Origin: Galerina marginata
Taxonomy: Eukaryota > Basidiomycota > Agaricomycetes > Agaricales > Galerinaceae
Direction of reading: 5' to 3'
Length of the DNA stretch: 64,000 nucleotides
Assembly (NCBI GenBank): GCA_023014335.1
Contig: JAECYW010000019.1
Location: forward strand, 496,001-560,000
Part shown: in pieces, positions 20,506 through 33,358 of the stretch
Layout: every line of letters starts with the position of its first letter
Position numbering within the stretch: position 1 is the stretch's first letter
The notes under the pieces: model-generated
Told to the model about the DNA's origin: nothing
The model's database searches: none
Seen by the model: only the letters and a program-made list of their open reading frames with translations
Translations under genes and position numbers: made by a program

Positions 20506-21780
20506 CTAGAATATACGCGTGTCAGCAGGGAGTGATAAGGGTGTGGGGTGCGGGCTTACAGGTGTGTTCGCGGGGTTGTAGGGTGTTTGCAGGTGTTCGC
20601 GGATGTCGTTGGGGCACAGTGGACAGCGGGAGTGGTCGACGTACGGCCTACAAGGCACTCGGGAGCGATCGTGAGGGATCGCGGGAGAGCGGTGGAGCAC
20701 GAAAGGCGGCGGGGTTAGTCGACTGGGGTTCGCGGGTCAGCTGGGCACAGCGCGGGGGCGGGTTAACTCACGCCGAGTTGCCTACGTGACGGTTTGGGGT
20801 GATCGCGGATGCTCGCGGGCGTTCGAGGGCGTTCGCCGGGGCAGCGGTGGACAGTGGGTGGTCGGCGGACGGCCTACGTGGCGTTCGCGGGGGATCGCAG
20901 GGCGCAGCGGCCGCGGGTAGTCGGCGTAGTGGCTATTGGCACGGCTGGGGTTCGTGGGCGTCAGTGGGAGGTGGTAAGGTGGGGTGGGGGGCTTACCGGT
21001 GAGTTCGCGGGACGTTCGCGAGCGGGGTGGGTTGCAGGGGCTCCGGGGGGGAGGCGTTCCGGGTGACGGGCGGTCTCCTGTGTTTCGCGGGCGTCAGCAG
21101 GGCACAGCGCGGGGGCCGTTGACTTACCTGGCGTGTACGCGGGCGGCGCGGTTCGCCTACGTGGCAGGTCGGGGGTGTTCGCGGGTGTTCGCAGGCGTTC
21201 GAGGGCGTGGTGCGGGTGCTCGTGGGTGCTCGAGGGCGTTTCGCGGGTTCGAGGGCGTTCGCGGGGGTCGATGGGGCAGCGGCGGATAGTGGGGTGGTCG
21301 GCGGACGGCCTACGTGGCACGTTGGGGGCGTTCGCGAGCGATCGCGGTGATCGCGGGAGGTCGGCGAGGGCGCGGGGTGGTCGGCGAACGGCCTACGTGG
21401 CACGTTGGGGGCGATCGTGGGGATCGCGGGAGGGCGGTGGGGCACGATAGACGGTGGGGGTGATGGACGGCGGGGCGGGGGTGGTTGGCCTGCCTACGTG
21501 GCACGGCTGGGGTTCGCGGGCGTCGAGGCTGGGTTGGTGGGCGTCAGCTGGGCACAGCGCGGGGGCTGACGACTTACCTGGCGTGCTCGTGGGCGGTCTA
21601 CGTGGCACGTCGGCCTGTGCCGGCGTCGTGGTTAGTGGTGAACGGCGCGGTAGCGGCGGAGCGCGCTGGCCCGCGCTGAACAGGAGGGCGGGTGGTGGGG
21701 GTGTCGATGGGTGTAGGCGGGTAGACGGCAGGGTGCGTTGTGGAAGGGGACGGGTTGGGGAGAGGCGCAACGTGGTGGGG
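20506..21780. repeat. G-rich degenerate minisatellite
   Basis: About 1.3 kb of strongly G-biased plus strand built from variants of TTCGCGGGCGT, GATCGCGGG and CGGCCTACGTGGCACG; the last recurs at least eight times, often about 100 bp apart. Long open frames on both strands are products of the low stop density. No gene is supported. Confidence 0.7.
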
Positions 21781-21975
21781 GGAAAGGAAGGAAAGGAAGC
21801 AAGGGCATTCACACGTTTGACGTGTCTGCCAAGCATGCAGGGTCCAAGGTACCGGTACCGAATTAACCGAGACACGTTTTCGGCTCGGACCCGAAATAGC
21901 CGCGGCATCAATTCGCATGCCTCGGAAACAGCCGCAACGGGTCGTACCCGCCGTGTTCCGGGCTCAAAACCTATT

Positions 21976-22297
21976 AATTTCAATATTGTGCGGGAACAAG
22001 CCGTGGGAAAAATATGAAAAAAATAAGGGAACTACCGCCATGCTGTGCAAACAAACGCTAACAAAAATTACGTCAATAGATGCATTATTTATTGGAAAAT
22101 TAAATAAATAATCAAAAAGTGCCTATATTGACTTGAAATTTCAATATTGTGCGCGAACGAACCGTGGGAAAAATCTGAAAATCACAGGGAAGCTGCCCCT
22201 AAGCTGTGCAAACAAACGCTAACAAAAATTACGTCAGCAGATGCATTATGCATTGAAATATTGAATAAACAATCAAAAATAACACTTATATTCCTGT
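21976..22297 (+). repeat. 162 bp tandem duplication
   Basis: Two head-to-tail copies start AATTTCAATATTGTGCG at 21,976 and 22,138 and share the block GCAAACAAACGCTAACAAAA; they differ by scattered substitutions, so the duplication is not recent. Confidence 0.75.
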
Positions 22298-22530
22298 TAT
22301 TCCGGTGGAATACAGCCCCCGGATTCCGTTCCGGCCCGATTCCGGCTCGTGAAGCGGAATGCATTCCACCGGAATGCTTTTTTTGAAATTATTCCGGCTC
22401 ATTCCGGCGGAATATTGATTGCCCGGAATGTTAATATTGGCTGGGCCCTCACCCAAATATCATTCCTCCGGAATCCACCGGAATGCGCCGGATTCCGCCG
22501 GATTCCGCCCATTCCGGGTGGGGCACAGTA
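22298..22530. repeat. Cluster of ATTCCG / CGGAAT words
   Basis: Around 18 copies of ATTCCG or its complement CGGAAT occur within 230 bp in both orientations, some forming palindromes such as ATTCCGGCGGAAT. It abuts the left end of the 22,539 inverted repeat. Could be a binding-site array or a repeat end. Confidence 0.6.
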
Positions 22531-22538
22531 AAGACCTC

Positions 22539-23805
22539 GTTTATTTTGCGACTTTCCTCGTTTCGCAGCCATGCTGACTTTCTTTACATAATAGGAAGTT
22601 CGATTTGTTCCAGACATGGCATCGATATTGCTGTTTTCGAGTGGCCTTGGTATCTAATGACTGGACGGGACTCTCATCTCCATGCAGTACCACCGAATTT
22701 ATCAGGCTCTTGCGCGTTCACGGTCTGCTTCGACGAACAGTTTCTCTTTGGTGTTGGGCTGCAGTGGAGATGTTCATCGATGGACGAGAGTCCGAGGTAA
22801 GCCTCGTTTCCTCAGATGACCTGTTTGTCACCGTTTGACTTATTTCTATTCATCGTAGCGCGTAACTACCATAAATAAACTCGGATGAGATCTTCCGGAA
22901 GGATTTTACTACCGAAAGACGCTGCTGCTCCTCCTCGAGCCCAACTTCACTGAACACTGACGGAAGATTTACACGGCACGTTTCGCTTCGATTTGTTATG
23001 ATTCTATACTGATATCAAGCGCCATCAGCCCTTCTAACCTTTCTCCTGGCCGCAGAGAAAGGACTTCACCAATGTCTGAGCGATGAAATTGCTCCAGAGG
23101 TAGCGTTTCTCTCGGATCTTCCTTCCACGCCATCAAATTGATTTCAATTCATTTACAGCGTATAAACACCTCTTACCCGCAACTTTACGTGATCTCGAAT
23201 TCATCAGTAAGGCTCTAAGGGTGGCAATTTTTTCTTGTAAGCTTTTCTTTCAATAATCTCAGTCCTCAACTTGACCCGTCCCATCGCAGCATTCCGTCGT
23301 AATTTCTCGTGGAATTAGCGCCTTCTGTGGGATTTCCTGCTCTTGGCTAGCGTCATGAGTTTTCTCGAGATCTTATCTCTTGCACGACGGCCTGGAGCGG
23401 CCTCAGTGCCTAATGACCGGAATGAATTGCCATCCCCAAGCAAGTTCGCCGCCGAAATTTTCATGAAATGTGGATCTGAATCGCTGGCCTCATAGTCTGG
23501 ATGCAGCAGAGATTTCCATCAAGGCACGATAGGCTCCGAGGTGAAATTCGTTTCCTCGCATCTTCATTTCATTTCGACCTGACCAGTGTTTTTACCCATC
23601 TATAGGTTCTCGAGGAGATGCTGCCGACTGCCTTTGACTCTACTGTAACGGGTCCATATTACCAGCGTCTTCTTCCCTTTGCCTGTGGTCTGGGCCCTCG
23701 AAAACTCAGGTCTTGTGAAGATATAGTCGCGCAGGTTCGTAGAGTACTATCTTCTCCAAGGAGACACTCGGTTGACCTGTTCATCAAAGCGGGCTTACTT
23801 GCCAA
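22539..23805 (+). repeat. Long inverted repeat, copy a
   Basis: Matches 42,166-43,432 in inverse orientation and 63,047-64,000 in direct orientation with only isolated differences. The homology starts sharply at GTTTATTTTGCGAC and ends near GCGGGCTTACTT. Inside are repeated GT…AG intron-like blocks (for example GAGGTAGCG…TTCATTTACAG) and the start of an SPT6-like fragment. Copies b and c extend 720 bp further at the outer side, so copy a is truncated there. Confidence 0.9.
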
Positions 23806-24340
23806 AAAATTTCTTTGAATACGACAGGATTTTTGTGTGTTATCCCGGATTGCGATAAAGGCGGCAAGATAATGAAAATGCCGCCGACCCATTGGACGAT
23901 ACACGTATTCATCCCGAGGATTACGACCTCGTTCGGAAAGCGGCCGCGTATGCTCATGAACTCGACGAGAAAGACACACACGACGAACACCTCCCCTAGT
24001 TACAGCGACAAAGATAGAAATGGAAATTGCTTGAGCTCAACTCGCGACCAATTTATTCGAAGTTCGTCATGATCAAAAACGACTAACGTTGGATGACATC
24101 CGTGAAGAGCTAGTCAAACCTTTAGGCTTCCTAGTGAATGGAAAGTTCTCACTTGCCCAGCGGAGAACCGCTCAAGACACTCAACGTTGGTTTCATGGTT
24201 TCATCGTCTCTCTCGCGAATCGCAACTCCTTGAAGAAGGGGGCTGCGTTGATCTTCCATGTCATTCTTGACGATTTCGTCGTCGATTTATCGAACCTGCC
24301 CACGGATATGCAAGCAAGAGAGCGCATGTTCAGGTATCTG
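23614..24340 (+). pseudogene. SPT6: Fragment of the elongation factor gene SPT6
   Basis: Three pieces in the right order match the central part of Spt6 (the Tex/YqgF-HhH core of the histone chaperone): GPYYQRLLPFACGLGPRK (about 23,660), [18 protein letters not shown] (about 23,886-23,945) and KRLTLDDIREELVKPLG (about 24,078-24,130), followed by SEWKVLTC and TLNVGFMVSS in other frames. Between them are stops (…HEHLP-TAG, TGA before the third piece) and frame changes, and the protein's N- and C-terminal parts are absent. It is therefore a broken captured fragment. The 5' part lies inside inverted-repeat copy a, the rest just beyond it. Confidence 0.8.
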
Positions 24341-25772
24341 CGCCACCAACAGGCTCAAGAAATGCTTGCCAAGGCGGGCAGATATCGATCGTGCAATGTA
24401 CGTCCATTCAAGGCGATCGATGAAAGGCTACAGCACTACCCTGGTACCCAATTGTCGCATCTTATACTAGACATTAACTGACAATATTATCAGATGTTAC
24501 GAAACTCATTGCTGATCCAACTGGCCAAGCTGTGGGTGTTGAACAACTGATGGCTCATGAGAAATTCGAACATGGCTAGCGACCGACAGATGCTGTTGGT
24601 GGTCCTCAGGATCGATTTTTCCGACAGAGGATCTGCACAGTGGGTCTCTCTTCGATTTGTAGTGATTCTACACTAATGTTTCTCTATTAGGTGGTGTTGA
24701 CCCGCGAACCCCTTACCCATAACCTTATCGACGTCGATCCACATTGAGTGCTTCGTAACAGGCGAGTCAAAACACCGCCACGCTCGGCCTGTCCTTTGAA
24801 TCTTTCATTGTTCTTCTGGACCTTCGATGAACGTGAAAAAAAAACTCCGTTAGTGATGGAAGTTCCTTTGGAGGTAATGTTTCTCTCCCATTTTTCTTTC
24901 TACACCGTTGAAGTGATTTCAATTCGTTTCCAGCGTTTAAACGTCTTCCATGTGCCCAGATTCATTGGTGCTACTTCTGTTGAGATAAACCTCCATGGAT
25001 GTATGAGGCGGTAGTTTCTCCTGGTAAGCTCTTTCATTCTCGAGAGTTCGGTCCTCGGCCTGATCTGTCCCATCACAGCATGTCGTCATAAATTTTCGTA
25101 GTCTTTGCGCCGTCGATGTCTTGATCACCGCTTACTCTGGTCATTGTCTGACTTCTGAGTGGGGACATTGTTGATGACTCTCAACCCTTTCACTCCGACC
25201 TGGGCCGCCATCGTGTCTTCTCATCTGGATTACTTTGACGATTTCCCCAGTCAGTTCGATTGATCTTCCTGATTTTGTAAGTTGTGATTTCACTTGGTTT
25301 TTGTTTTCGATCTGATGATTTTTGTGCTCCTTCAGCAGATGCCTGTCGCCACCGCTATCATGCTTGCATCCTCGGCTGCTCGTTCTAGTCCATATCCTTT
25401 CTTTCTACCTTGGTTTGATTTTGGCCATCAACCTGTCTTTGCGCCATCTATCTGAAATCCGGAGTCGAACAAACTTGCGATTATATAATACAGCGCCCCA
25501 AGTTTGATATCATTGCCAGACTGTAACCACTAACTATCGTCAAATATTTTACTATTTCCTGTCCTTCTTCGACCGGTACGTGCTCAGCCTTCATTCCCTA
25601 ATAAGATGCTGATTGTGTAGTGGGTCTCCTTCCTGTCTAGTCTACATCGACGTTCCTTGGAAATACTGGGACACGGTCTGCAGCCATTGCCACCTGTACG
25701 CAGACCAATGCAGCGAGGAGAACTCTGAACAGCTTGTAAGTGCGATAGTCCAGCTCACTTTTCAGGTGACGC
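24341..25772. other. Repeat-derived and fragmentary sequence
   Basis: A short coding-like stretch at about 24,493-24,580 (DVTKLIADPTGQAVGVEQLM) has no visible partner exons. At about 24,850-25,020 lies a diverged copy of the inverted-repeat intron block (GAGGTAATGTTTCTCTC … TTTCCAG). The rest, to 25,772, shows no gene I can support. Confidence 0.45.
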
Positions 25773-26207
25773 TCACCTCCATGTTGCTTGTTCGGCTAGG
25801 TGCCGGTCAGCATAGGTTTTGATGCCGACATAATCAGCTCGATGCCCGACTTTCATGGTGAAAATATCACCTCTCCAGATAATGCGGTCGTCTAGATATC
25901 GAAGGGCTTGATTGTCGCCCATGGCCTCGTCATATCGGAAGAACACATCGAACACACAAGTAGTGTTGTCGACATCGTTGAGGGTAACCCTCGTTTTATG
26001 AATTGGAATAGATTCCATCCCCTCAAAAATGGTTGTCAGGGAAGGGATACGTTCCGTCTCCGACGAGGTTAACGCTGCAACTTTCTCTTTCTTCGCCCCT
26101 CCCGTAATTGGAAACAGTAGCCCGTCGAGCATAACCACCTGATTGACAGAGGCTCAGTAGTAGACGTGTAGAACAGCAGAAATATCCACCTCATAGTTTT
26201 TTTTCAT
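25773..26207 (-). CDS. Small-protein family gene 1
   Basis: Two exons, 26207-26190 (MKKNYE) and 26138-25773, give a 127-residue protein. It shares with three other genes in the window a layout of LDGLLFP near the N-terminus, IHKTRVTLND in the middle, then FDVFFRYDEAMGDNQALRYL and W-x-G-D-I-x-x-M-K-V-G near the end. No cysteine cluster, signal peptide or membrane segment. The family is not one I can name; the conserved FRY…NQA and GD…KVG blocks suggest a compact alpha/beta fold. A CACGTG E-box lies 109 bp upstream. Confidence 0.75.
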
Positions 26208-27397
26208 GTTGTTCCTTTGAGTGGAAATTTGACGAAGATTGAGAATTGTTGGGGGAAGAACAAAGGCTTTCAAGGCTTTTGAGATTTAATGGGCGATTCT
26301 TAATTTAGAAGCTTACACGTGATACCTGAGAGGAACGCTTCACTTCGATACTTATGTAATGTAGTCAGCCGAAATACAATCGATTCGATTCGCTTCCAAC
26401 CAATTCGCTTTCCGTTCACTTTCATAGTTCTAATTTCCTTAGGAGACGCTAATACTATTTCAACGCTTCGTATTGACGAAAGGTATCTCATATCTGGCCA
26501 TAGTTTCGGCATCTTTATTTCTACATTTGATCTCCAAACTGACGTTTTGTCTATAGCTTTTCAGTGTCCCACCATTGCTATTGAGTCACCAATGCAATTC
26601 GCTTGTATGTCATACAGCGATGTCGCGTCTACACCCCCTATCATACCGGCTGATACACAGGAAACTATCGCACAACCTCTGCCAATGCTACCTATCCTAA
26701 CCCTTCTCCAGCCTCGCTAACATCGACATCTCTTGTTGCCCTGTGATGGTCGACGCATCCACCGTATTTACCTGCCAAATTTGGGTGGTTCGTTCGAAAT
26801 AGTACGTTGTCTGTCGCTTCTTACTTCTTATCTTAACCTTCGTTTCTCTCTAGGCCACCGTCAATGCGTCGTCAGATTCAATGCCCCCCGGCTTGTCTCG
26901 ATGCGGATCCTCGACTGGACTCTCCATTGGACTCACCTTGAAAGCCAAGTTGGTGATGATTTGAGGTACGTGCCACTATAGCATTTGCGTGTCGACATTC
27001 AAGAATCAGAAAACTGCCGTTACTCGGAGTAATGCAGTGTTATAGGCTTTACATAAAGTGACGGCCTATTCATACCTTGAATTTCATCGCCTCCGCGCTG
27101 ACCTGGATCGAGGTGCAAGTCCAGACCTCAAGCACAACATGGCGCATCATTCTCGTGCATTCCGTCTTATCCTAACTGTCCTCTGGTCCTTGCTCGCATT
27201 CTCATTTTTGTATAATCCTGTCTTTATTATGTCATTTTTGACGATGTCCCATTGGTAATTTTCATGATGTCGTAGATACAACTGAATGAATCTGAGATAA
27301 CGATATATTTGAGGATGTTCTATTGCATATTTTGCCTGTTTAGCCTGGGTAGATGGGATACGATCATATTCTACATTCAATCGAGTTTGATTAGGGA
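26208..27397. other. Intergenic, promoter of small-protein gene 1 then no clear gene
   Basis: CACGTG at 26,316-26,321 belongs to gene 1. The plus frame 26,319-26,720 is open but has no recognisable feature, and the following fragment near 26,840-26,960 lacks a consistent exon chain. I see nothing further. Confidence 0.4.
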
Positions 27398-30300
27398 TTA
27401 TGCGGTGAATTTGAAGAATAAACATACCCTATCCAATGAAAGCACAACAAGATATTTATTGGTGGATCCTTCCATGAAAAATGGACAGCTTGCGAAATGA
27501 GACACGATGTCATCCGCCTTAACCAGCGAAAGGCTGTCTGAAAGCTCGTCGCGGTATAATTTGACGTCTACGAGGGGGTATCTCCGATAAGGATCACGGC
27601 GCACCTCATCAGGTGTCAAGGGTACATATTCTTTGACAACGAAAAAAAAATCCCTAATCATCGTGCCATCCAGGTGACGGCGAGTATGGCCTAATATTCT
27701 TTGTATTTGTCCTGCGCGTGATGGACCGTTGACAGTCGGGCAAAAAATGACGCTGCTGTTGCCAAGCGATTTCTTGACGACAGAAAATGTAACGCCCTTG
27801 GCGTGAACCATCGAATAATCTTGGACGTACGGATTTAAATGAATGTGATGTGGCCCTTGGTCCGAGAACTTGGTCGAGAAAGTCACTGTCGCCGAATTCT
27901 GGTTCAACCGCTTCGCAAGTAATCCATACAACAAGGAGTCCAACGGAGTTTCCTTGATGTTGTCGTTCCAGTCCTGTTCAACCAATGTCGTGGCTTCCTG
28001 GGCAGTTTCTGCAAACAAAAGGTCACTGAGCAGTGAACCACGGAATTCCGTTTTGTAGTGCTTGTCAAACAGTGATTTGAGCTGCTGCAACATAGGTTGC
28101 GCTTCAAAACCTGCTTCCAAGAATGCCTTGAGATTAGCCACCTGACAGAAGGTTTCAATAAAGGTTACAGCCATTTGAGCTATTTAAGACGATAGTTAGA
28201 CTCTCTCAGACTGAAAAAAAATTGGCCACTTACCAAATCTACTATTGGTATTGAATCGCTGGACGATTCCATTGTACCTCTCATATGGGTATGCCCACCA
28301 GCCGTGAACAGGACCATACAATCGAAGGCACTCAGGAATGTGCAATGACATGTGGTGGCTTGGCTGTATCTTCAAATCCGGTTTCAATTTCTTCAGGGTT
28401 TGATAATACTTGAGTAGGTTAGATTCAACGATCTGTATTTGCTCCTCTGTTATTGTTCGGCCAGTAGCATATACAATGGCGGTCACCAGCGCCATGAAAT
28501 TATCTGTCAACTCCTGCTGTCGATGGGTGGCCGTGGATGAACCCCATAATCGAACCAGTGTGATGACAAGGTTAATTGTAAAAATTGTCCGCCAGTGATC
28601 TGAGCTCAGTTTCCCATGGGCGGCGCTGCCGAATGTATGAGGTGCCCGGTTGACCCAAGTCGGCATGGTCGTCCGAGTCATGTCTTCTCTTATCACTGCT
28701 AATGTCTTTTGGTCAAGAAGGATAGTTGGATCAATCGCCTTCCTAATGTCAACAGCAGGGTGGGAGTGTGCAGCTGGGACCAAGACCTGGTAATTAGCAG
28801 GTAGCTTAGAACGCTATATAGAAAGAGAAAGGCGTTTAAGGGCTTAGAATCAGAGAGATCATCGAGCAGAAAACAACTCACCCATGCAAGCAGCGCCTTT
28901 GCTAGCTTTTGGGTTGTCTTCTGGTCTTCAGCAGAGAGCTTGACGTTGTTGGTCGACGCCAAATGCTCTAAATAAGTCTTTCGCAACGATGTCAAACCTC
29001 TGACATTGCCAGAGTTGAGAGCCGAAATAGATGCTCTGATATTAGCTGTCTGTTCCTCCGGAGAATGCGGCTGTACACCTTTGCGACCCTGTTTCTCCTC
29101 TTCGTTTATTCCCCAAAAAACCCTAACATGATGCTGAACAACATTTAAAAAGAATGTGTGCATTGGATCCACAATAAAGAATTTGATTGGATCCCAATAG
29201 GGCAGCTCCAGAAATTCACTCCATCGTATCTGGAAACGATCAAATAAGCTTTGCCTCTCCTCCTCAGATGCTGCGTTTTTCCATGACGTAGCAGCAGCAA
29301 CATGTGCCTCCTTGTTGGCAAGAGGCCACGAATTTAAGTCGAAGTTGTCGAGTTGAGGATAAGTCAACTTGCAAAAATGGCAGAAAAGGGTTGCAGTGAT
29401 AGAAGCATAGCCTCCCGCTTTTCGCATCGCAGGGGCATCTGCAATAAAAGGCATCACTGCTACCCGTACAAGGCAGCCAGTGGCATGCATGGCGGTCTGA
29501 GTGAGACGAATCCCCGTGGTCCAGAGTGTTTTCAGATCAGCGACGAGAGGTCGAAGGATGTGGTTGATGTGATGAGTGGAGGGTTCACCGGGCATCAACC
29601 CCACAATATAGACGTTCTCGACTCGGTAGCGGAGGTGAATAGGTAAGTTGAGGCAAATCATATATATTGCTCCAATTGACCTTTTCTTTCCTGCCTGTTT
29701 GTTCCCATGTGGGTTGAACCAATCAATAAAGAGGCTAAACACGAGTCGCTGTTCCCCTTCGGTTCTGCTCAGGAAGGGAGTTTTTCGGTCTGGCCCCAAA
29801 AAAGTGCGAAGTGCTGATGCTCCAAAGATATCGTGCATCCGAAAAGGCTTCGTATTCCAAGACGAGCTGACAGCTTCCATCTGGTTGATAATTCCTGGAC
29901 GCGAGAGCAGTCGTGCAATAAATGACTTGATAGGTTGATAAGCAAAGGTGCGGATTGGACTGGATTTTCCGCTGCTTCCAATTGTTACTAGAGACTGCCC
30001 ACATTTAGGAGATAAGGGAGTCTCCTGAAAATCACAAAATTTTGGATAATGGCCGTCCTTCTGCCGATAGCAAGAAAAACATCTTTTGCAACAGGCAAAG
30101 CGAATGAGATCGGGATGGAGGTGTAAACGTTTTGCAGCTGATCGGATGTCAATAAACCAATCCTGATTACCGTTAATAGTGGAAATGGGATCAGGGGGAG
30201 CAAAATGCATGACAGGAAAACAACGTTTGACATAGACGACGCAGGCGGATGTAATGATGATCCGGAGGGCATCAAGCAAAAAATTGGCGTGGTTTTGAGC

Positions 30301-31624
30301 CAAACCCGGGATCAAATGAAGAATAATGGCCGTCAAAATGGATGCCAGAAAGGCACCAGGTAAGTTATTCCGACTGTTTAGTTCGAAATAAGGCGCTGAA
30401 AGAAGAGAAGGAGTGAGCCTTTTTATCGCAGAAGATCCTAATAAAGAATGCGCACAACAATCCACCACCTCGACGCCTGGATTTTCAGCAAGAAGGATCT
30501 GAACGCGCTCGATCTTGTGTTCCCGCCACGCGTTGCTCTTGAGAACTTCAAGGTACTCGAGATGATCTTGAACCTCCCGGATCGCTAATTTGCGCGATTT
30601 GCGAACCCCGGATAACCCTCGTGAATCGATGGCATCTAGAGCTTCCAGTTTACTGTTAGCGAAGTGAAAATGGGATAGGAAAAGGTTGCTGGAAGAGCGG
30701 TCTAGTTGAGGAGGTTCAACGGAATGTAGGGTGGATTCATCAGACACAAATACAATTGGAGGGACGCTATGTACGAATCCGGCCACTGCGTCGCGAAACT
30801 GCTTCATATGGGCCTGAACAGCTTCCAGGATGGGTTGAGCTAAGGAGATATTATATGACAAACAAAATGCGCGCCAGGTTTAAACAACATACCACTATCA
30901 ATGACCTTCGGTTGGACATCGGGCTGTAGCTCAGGTTGCATTTGAAGCTGTCGGGTCTTGAATTCTCTCCACGCATCCCTTTTGAGAGTGTCGAGAAACT
31001 GAAGATGCGCTTGGACCTCTTGAACCGCGGATCTGCGAGATTGGCGAACGTCAGGTAGGCCGTGAGAGTCGATAGCGTCAAGGGCCTCCAAAATTTTACT
31101 GATAGCATGAAGATGCTCCAGAAATTTTTTGCTGGAAGCATAGTGTAGTTCACCAGGTTCATCGGAATGATTGGAAGGGTGTGCGACGAATGCAATATGG
31201 GGGGTGTGGTGCGAAAATTCCGCCGCCGCTTGGCGAAATCCTTGTAAATGGGCACCGATAGCGTCAAGGATAGCTTGACCTGTGCGGATCCAACTATATA
31301 GTAGACATGACCCAAAATTGAATAAAATGGCATACCTTGTTTATTGACCGGGCTATAGGAAGCAGACGAGTCGTTACCAGCTGGATTGACGACCACCTCC
31401 GCACTGGTAGTAAGGGGTTGGACTTCACTGACGTCGCTTTGAGGATGACCCAAACCCGATCGTTGACTCGCCTGTCTGCTCGATGATGATTTGGGATGTT
31501 TGAACATGTCCTGATGCCGCTGGTAGACGGCTCGGGAAACATATTGACCACTGACTGACCGGCCAGTCACTATGCTATATGTTTCAAGTTGAGAGCACTG
31601 TGAACAATTGCAGAGCTGGGACAT
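27398..31624 (-). CDS. Tnp2/Plavaka-type DNA transposase, apparently intact
   Basis: Five exons join with perfect phase: 31624-31336, 31279-30893, 30839-28882, 28813-28234, 28179-27398, giving 1,331 residues. The N-terminus has a C-x-C-x2-C zinc-binding motif (CNCSQC) and a following H. The core holds DWFNPHGNKQAGKK, GAIYMICLNLP and a catalytic-region VDPMHTFFLNV, typical of fungal Tnp2-like proteins of the Plavaka branch of CACTA transposons. The C-terminal part has HHMSLHIPECLRLYGPVHGW and QRFNTNS motifs. Exons 2 and 3 encode two diverged copies of one ~110-residue module (QAILDAIGAHLQGFR and QPILEAVQAHMKQFR; both contain LEALDAIDS.GL). No stop or frameshift is seen, so it may be functional. 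Terminal repeats for this gene were not established. Confidence 0.9.
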
Positions 31625-31639
31625 CGCTCGCAAATACAA

Positions 31640-33358
31640 TTACGAACCCAGAGAACAGAACTTCAACGTTTCAACTCTCAAGAGAATTCTTTAGCTTATC
31701 TGAGATTTGATTACAGAATATGGATGTTATGTAATGTACATAAGTGACTAAACAGGAAAAAATGTGACATAGAATCTAGCACGACTCAAATGCATCGCAA
31801 ACTCTTTAAATATCTACCTACGACTCACCATGAAGTCAGGCGTCATTCCCAATATGAAGTACCATTATCACAGCCCCTGTTCTCCAACTCGTGCGGAGCT
31901 TGGGTCCTGGGGTTAATATCCGATCCCCAATATGAACAGTGCCCTTGTACTCCCAATCGAGACTGGCGATTACTACTAAGTAGCACTAGTGATGATCCGC
32001 TGGTGCAGTAGAAGGGCCCTCGAAAGGGCAGGCACACGGGTCTTCGGTGTGCTGGCTGAAAAGGCGACATTTAATCTGTATACCAAGATTTTTGACACTT
32101 CTATGAAGCAGTGAGCAAATGGATAGCCCGCATCATAAGAAATCACCATATCCTCACGCTGTTAATTGATGACGGTTCTGTGTCATCAACTGTCGCGACG
32201 TCCTCGGAGTTTCGCACACAACTAATAGCTTCAAGTTGCCAACAGAGTCATTCCATGTCTTCGTCCCCTTCCACTTCGTCGTATGCGATCGTATGTCGAG
32301 GCCACATCCACCGTGGACTACAAGAGTTGCTATTCCCCCCTCACTAGCAGTGGGATTCGGGCCACTTGGTGCTGCTACTTCCTTAGACCTGAATCTGCCC
32401 AATTCCAGTCAATTCCGTGAACTCAGTGAACCCAAAGTTTATGAGCACCTACACATTGTCAGACAGGGCGTTCACTGTCTCTCATGCCTCTAGACGGCCT
32501 TGAGACGGCCGACTTGGCCGACTCGAATGTGAGGAGCTCATGCAGACGCTACCTCGTCAAAATTTCCACTCGGAAACCTTTGACCTGGCCTGGCTGATTT
32601 GCTAAGACTGGGGTGACATAGTACACGGAGAAACAACTCACAAAGAGAGCCAACGTGTTTTCGCATCGCCATCCTTAGGGAAGGTCATGGCTGAGGCTCG
32701 ATCTGAAGGGCTTGCGAGCCACGGGTGGGTTGTAAGCTTTAGGCTTTCATAACGCCATATCTCTTGGTCTTGACACTCTCCTGAGCTTGCGCATTGTGAG
32801 AACAACGGCCCTCCGGAAAGCAAAATGACATAACTTCGAGCTTCCTGTCCCCTCATTCATTTTCGTGCGCGCTCACATGGCGATCACATCGTCTCGGAAT
32901 TCTAGAGCATTCTTCTAAACAGTAACAGATTTGGTCATGCAAAACCAGACGTAACTTGACAGAAGATCTGGAATATCCTGGGACTAGTGATAAGCCAAAG
33001 CTGACTTTTCCAATCCCTTGCCATTCTCGAGTGTTCGAATTTTTGAATCAAAATTACGTGCCCTTTCCCATAGTCAGCTTTATTGCCTCGTGGGTTCTAT
33101 TATACTGGAGTACGCACTATGGAGGCCTTTGTACTCGGGCTTCGAACTTCAGACTGAGGTGCCGATCTTGGAGTTTGATCAACTTTAGAATTTAGGAGGA
33201 GAAGAACTTAGAATTAGAACGAGAAGTTTCGGTGATTTGCATTAATTACACGTGACCAATTAGGTTGTCCGGACTCTGTCCAGTGTCTTTGTCCCTTCGA
33301 TTCGAAAACTCATACTATTCATAGTCATCGCGAGGACTTTCCTTTGAAAAGTTTCGAA
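31640..33358. other. Intergenic, no gene seen
   Basis: No exon chain is supported on either strand. Small features: direct repeats of GACGGCC-type words around 32,490-32,520 and a CACGTG at 33,249-33,254, 105 bp before the next gene. Confidence 0.5.

Noticed and set aside
20506..21983. Long frames on both strands in the G-rich tract (100-196 codons)
   Set aside because: Low stop density from base bias; low-complexity Arg/Pro/Gly products, no splice logic.
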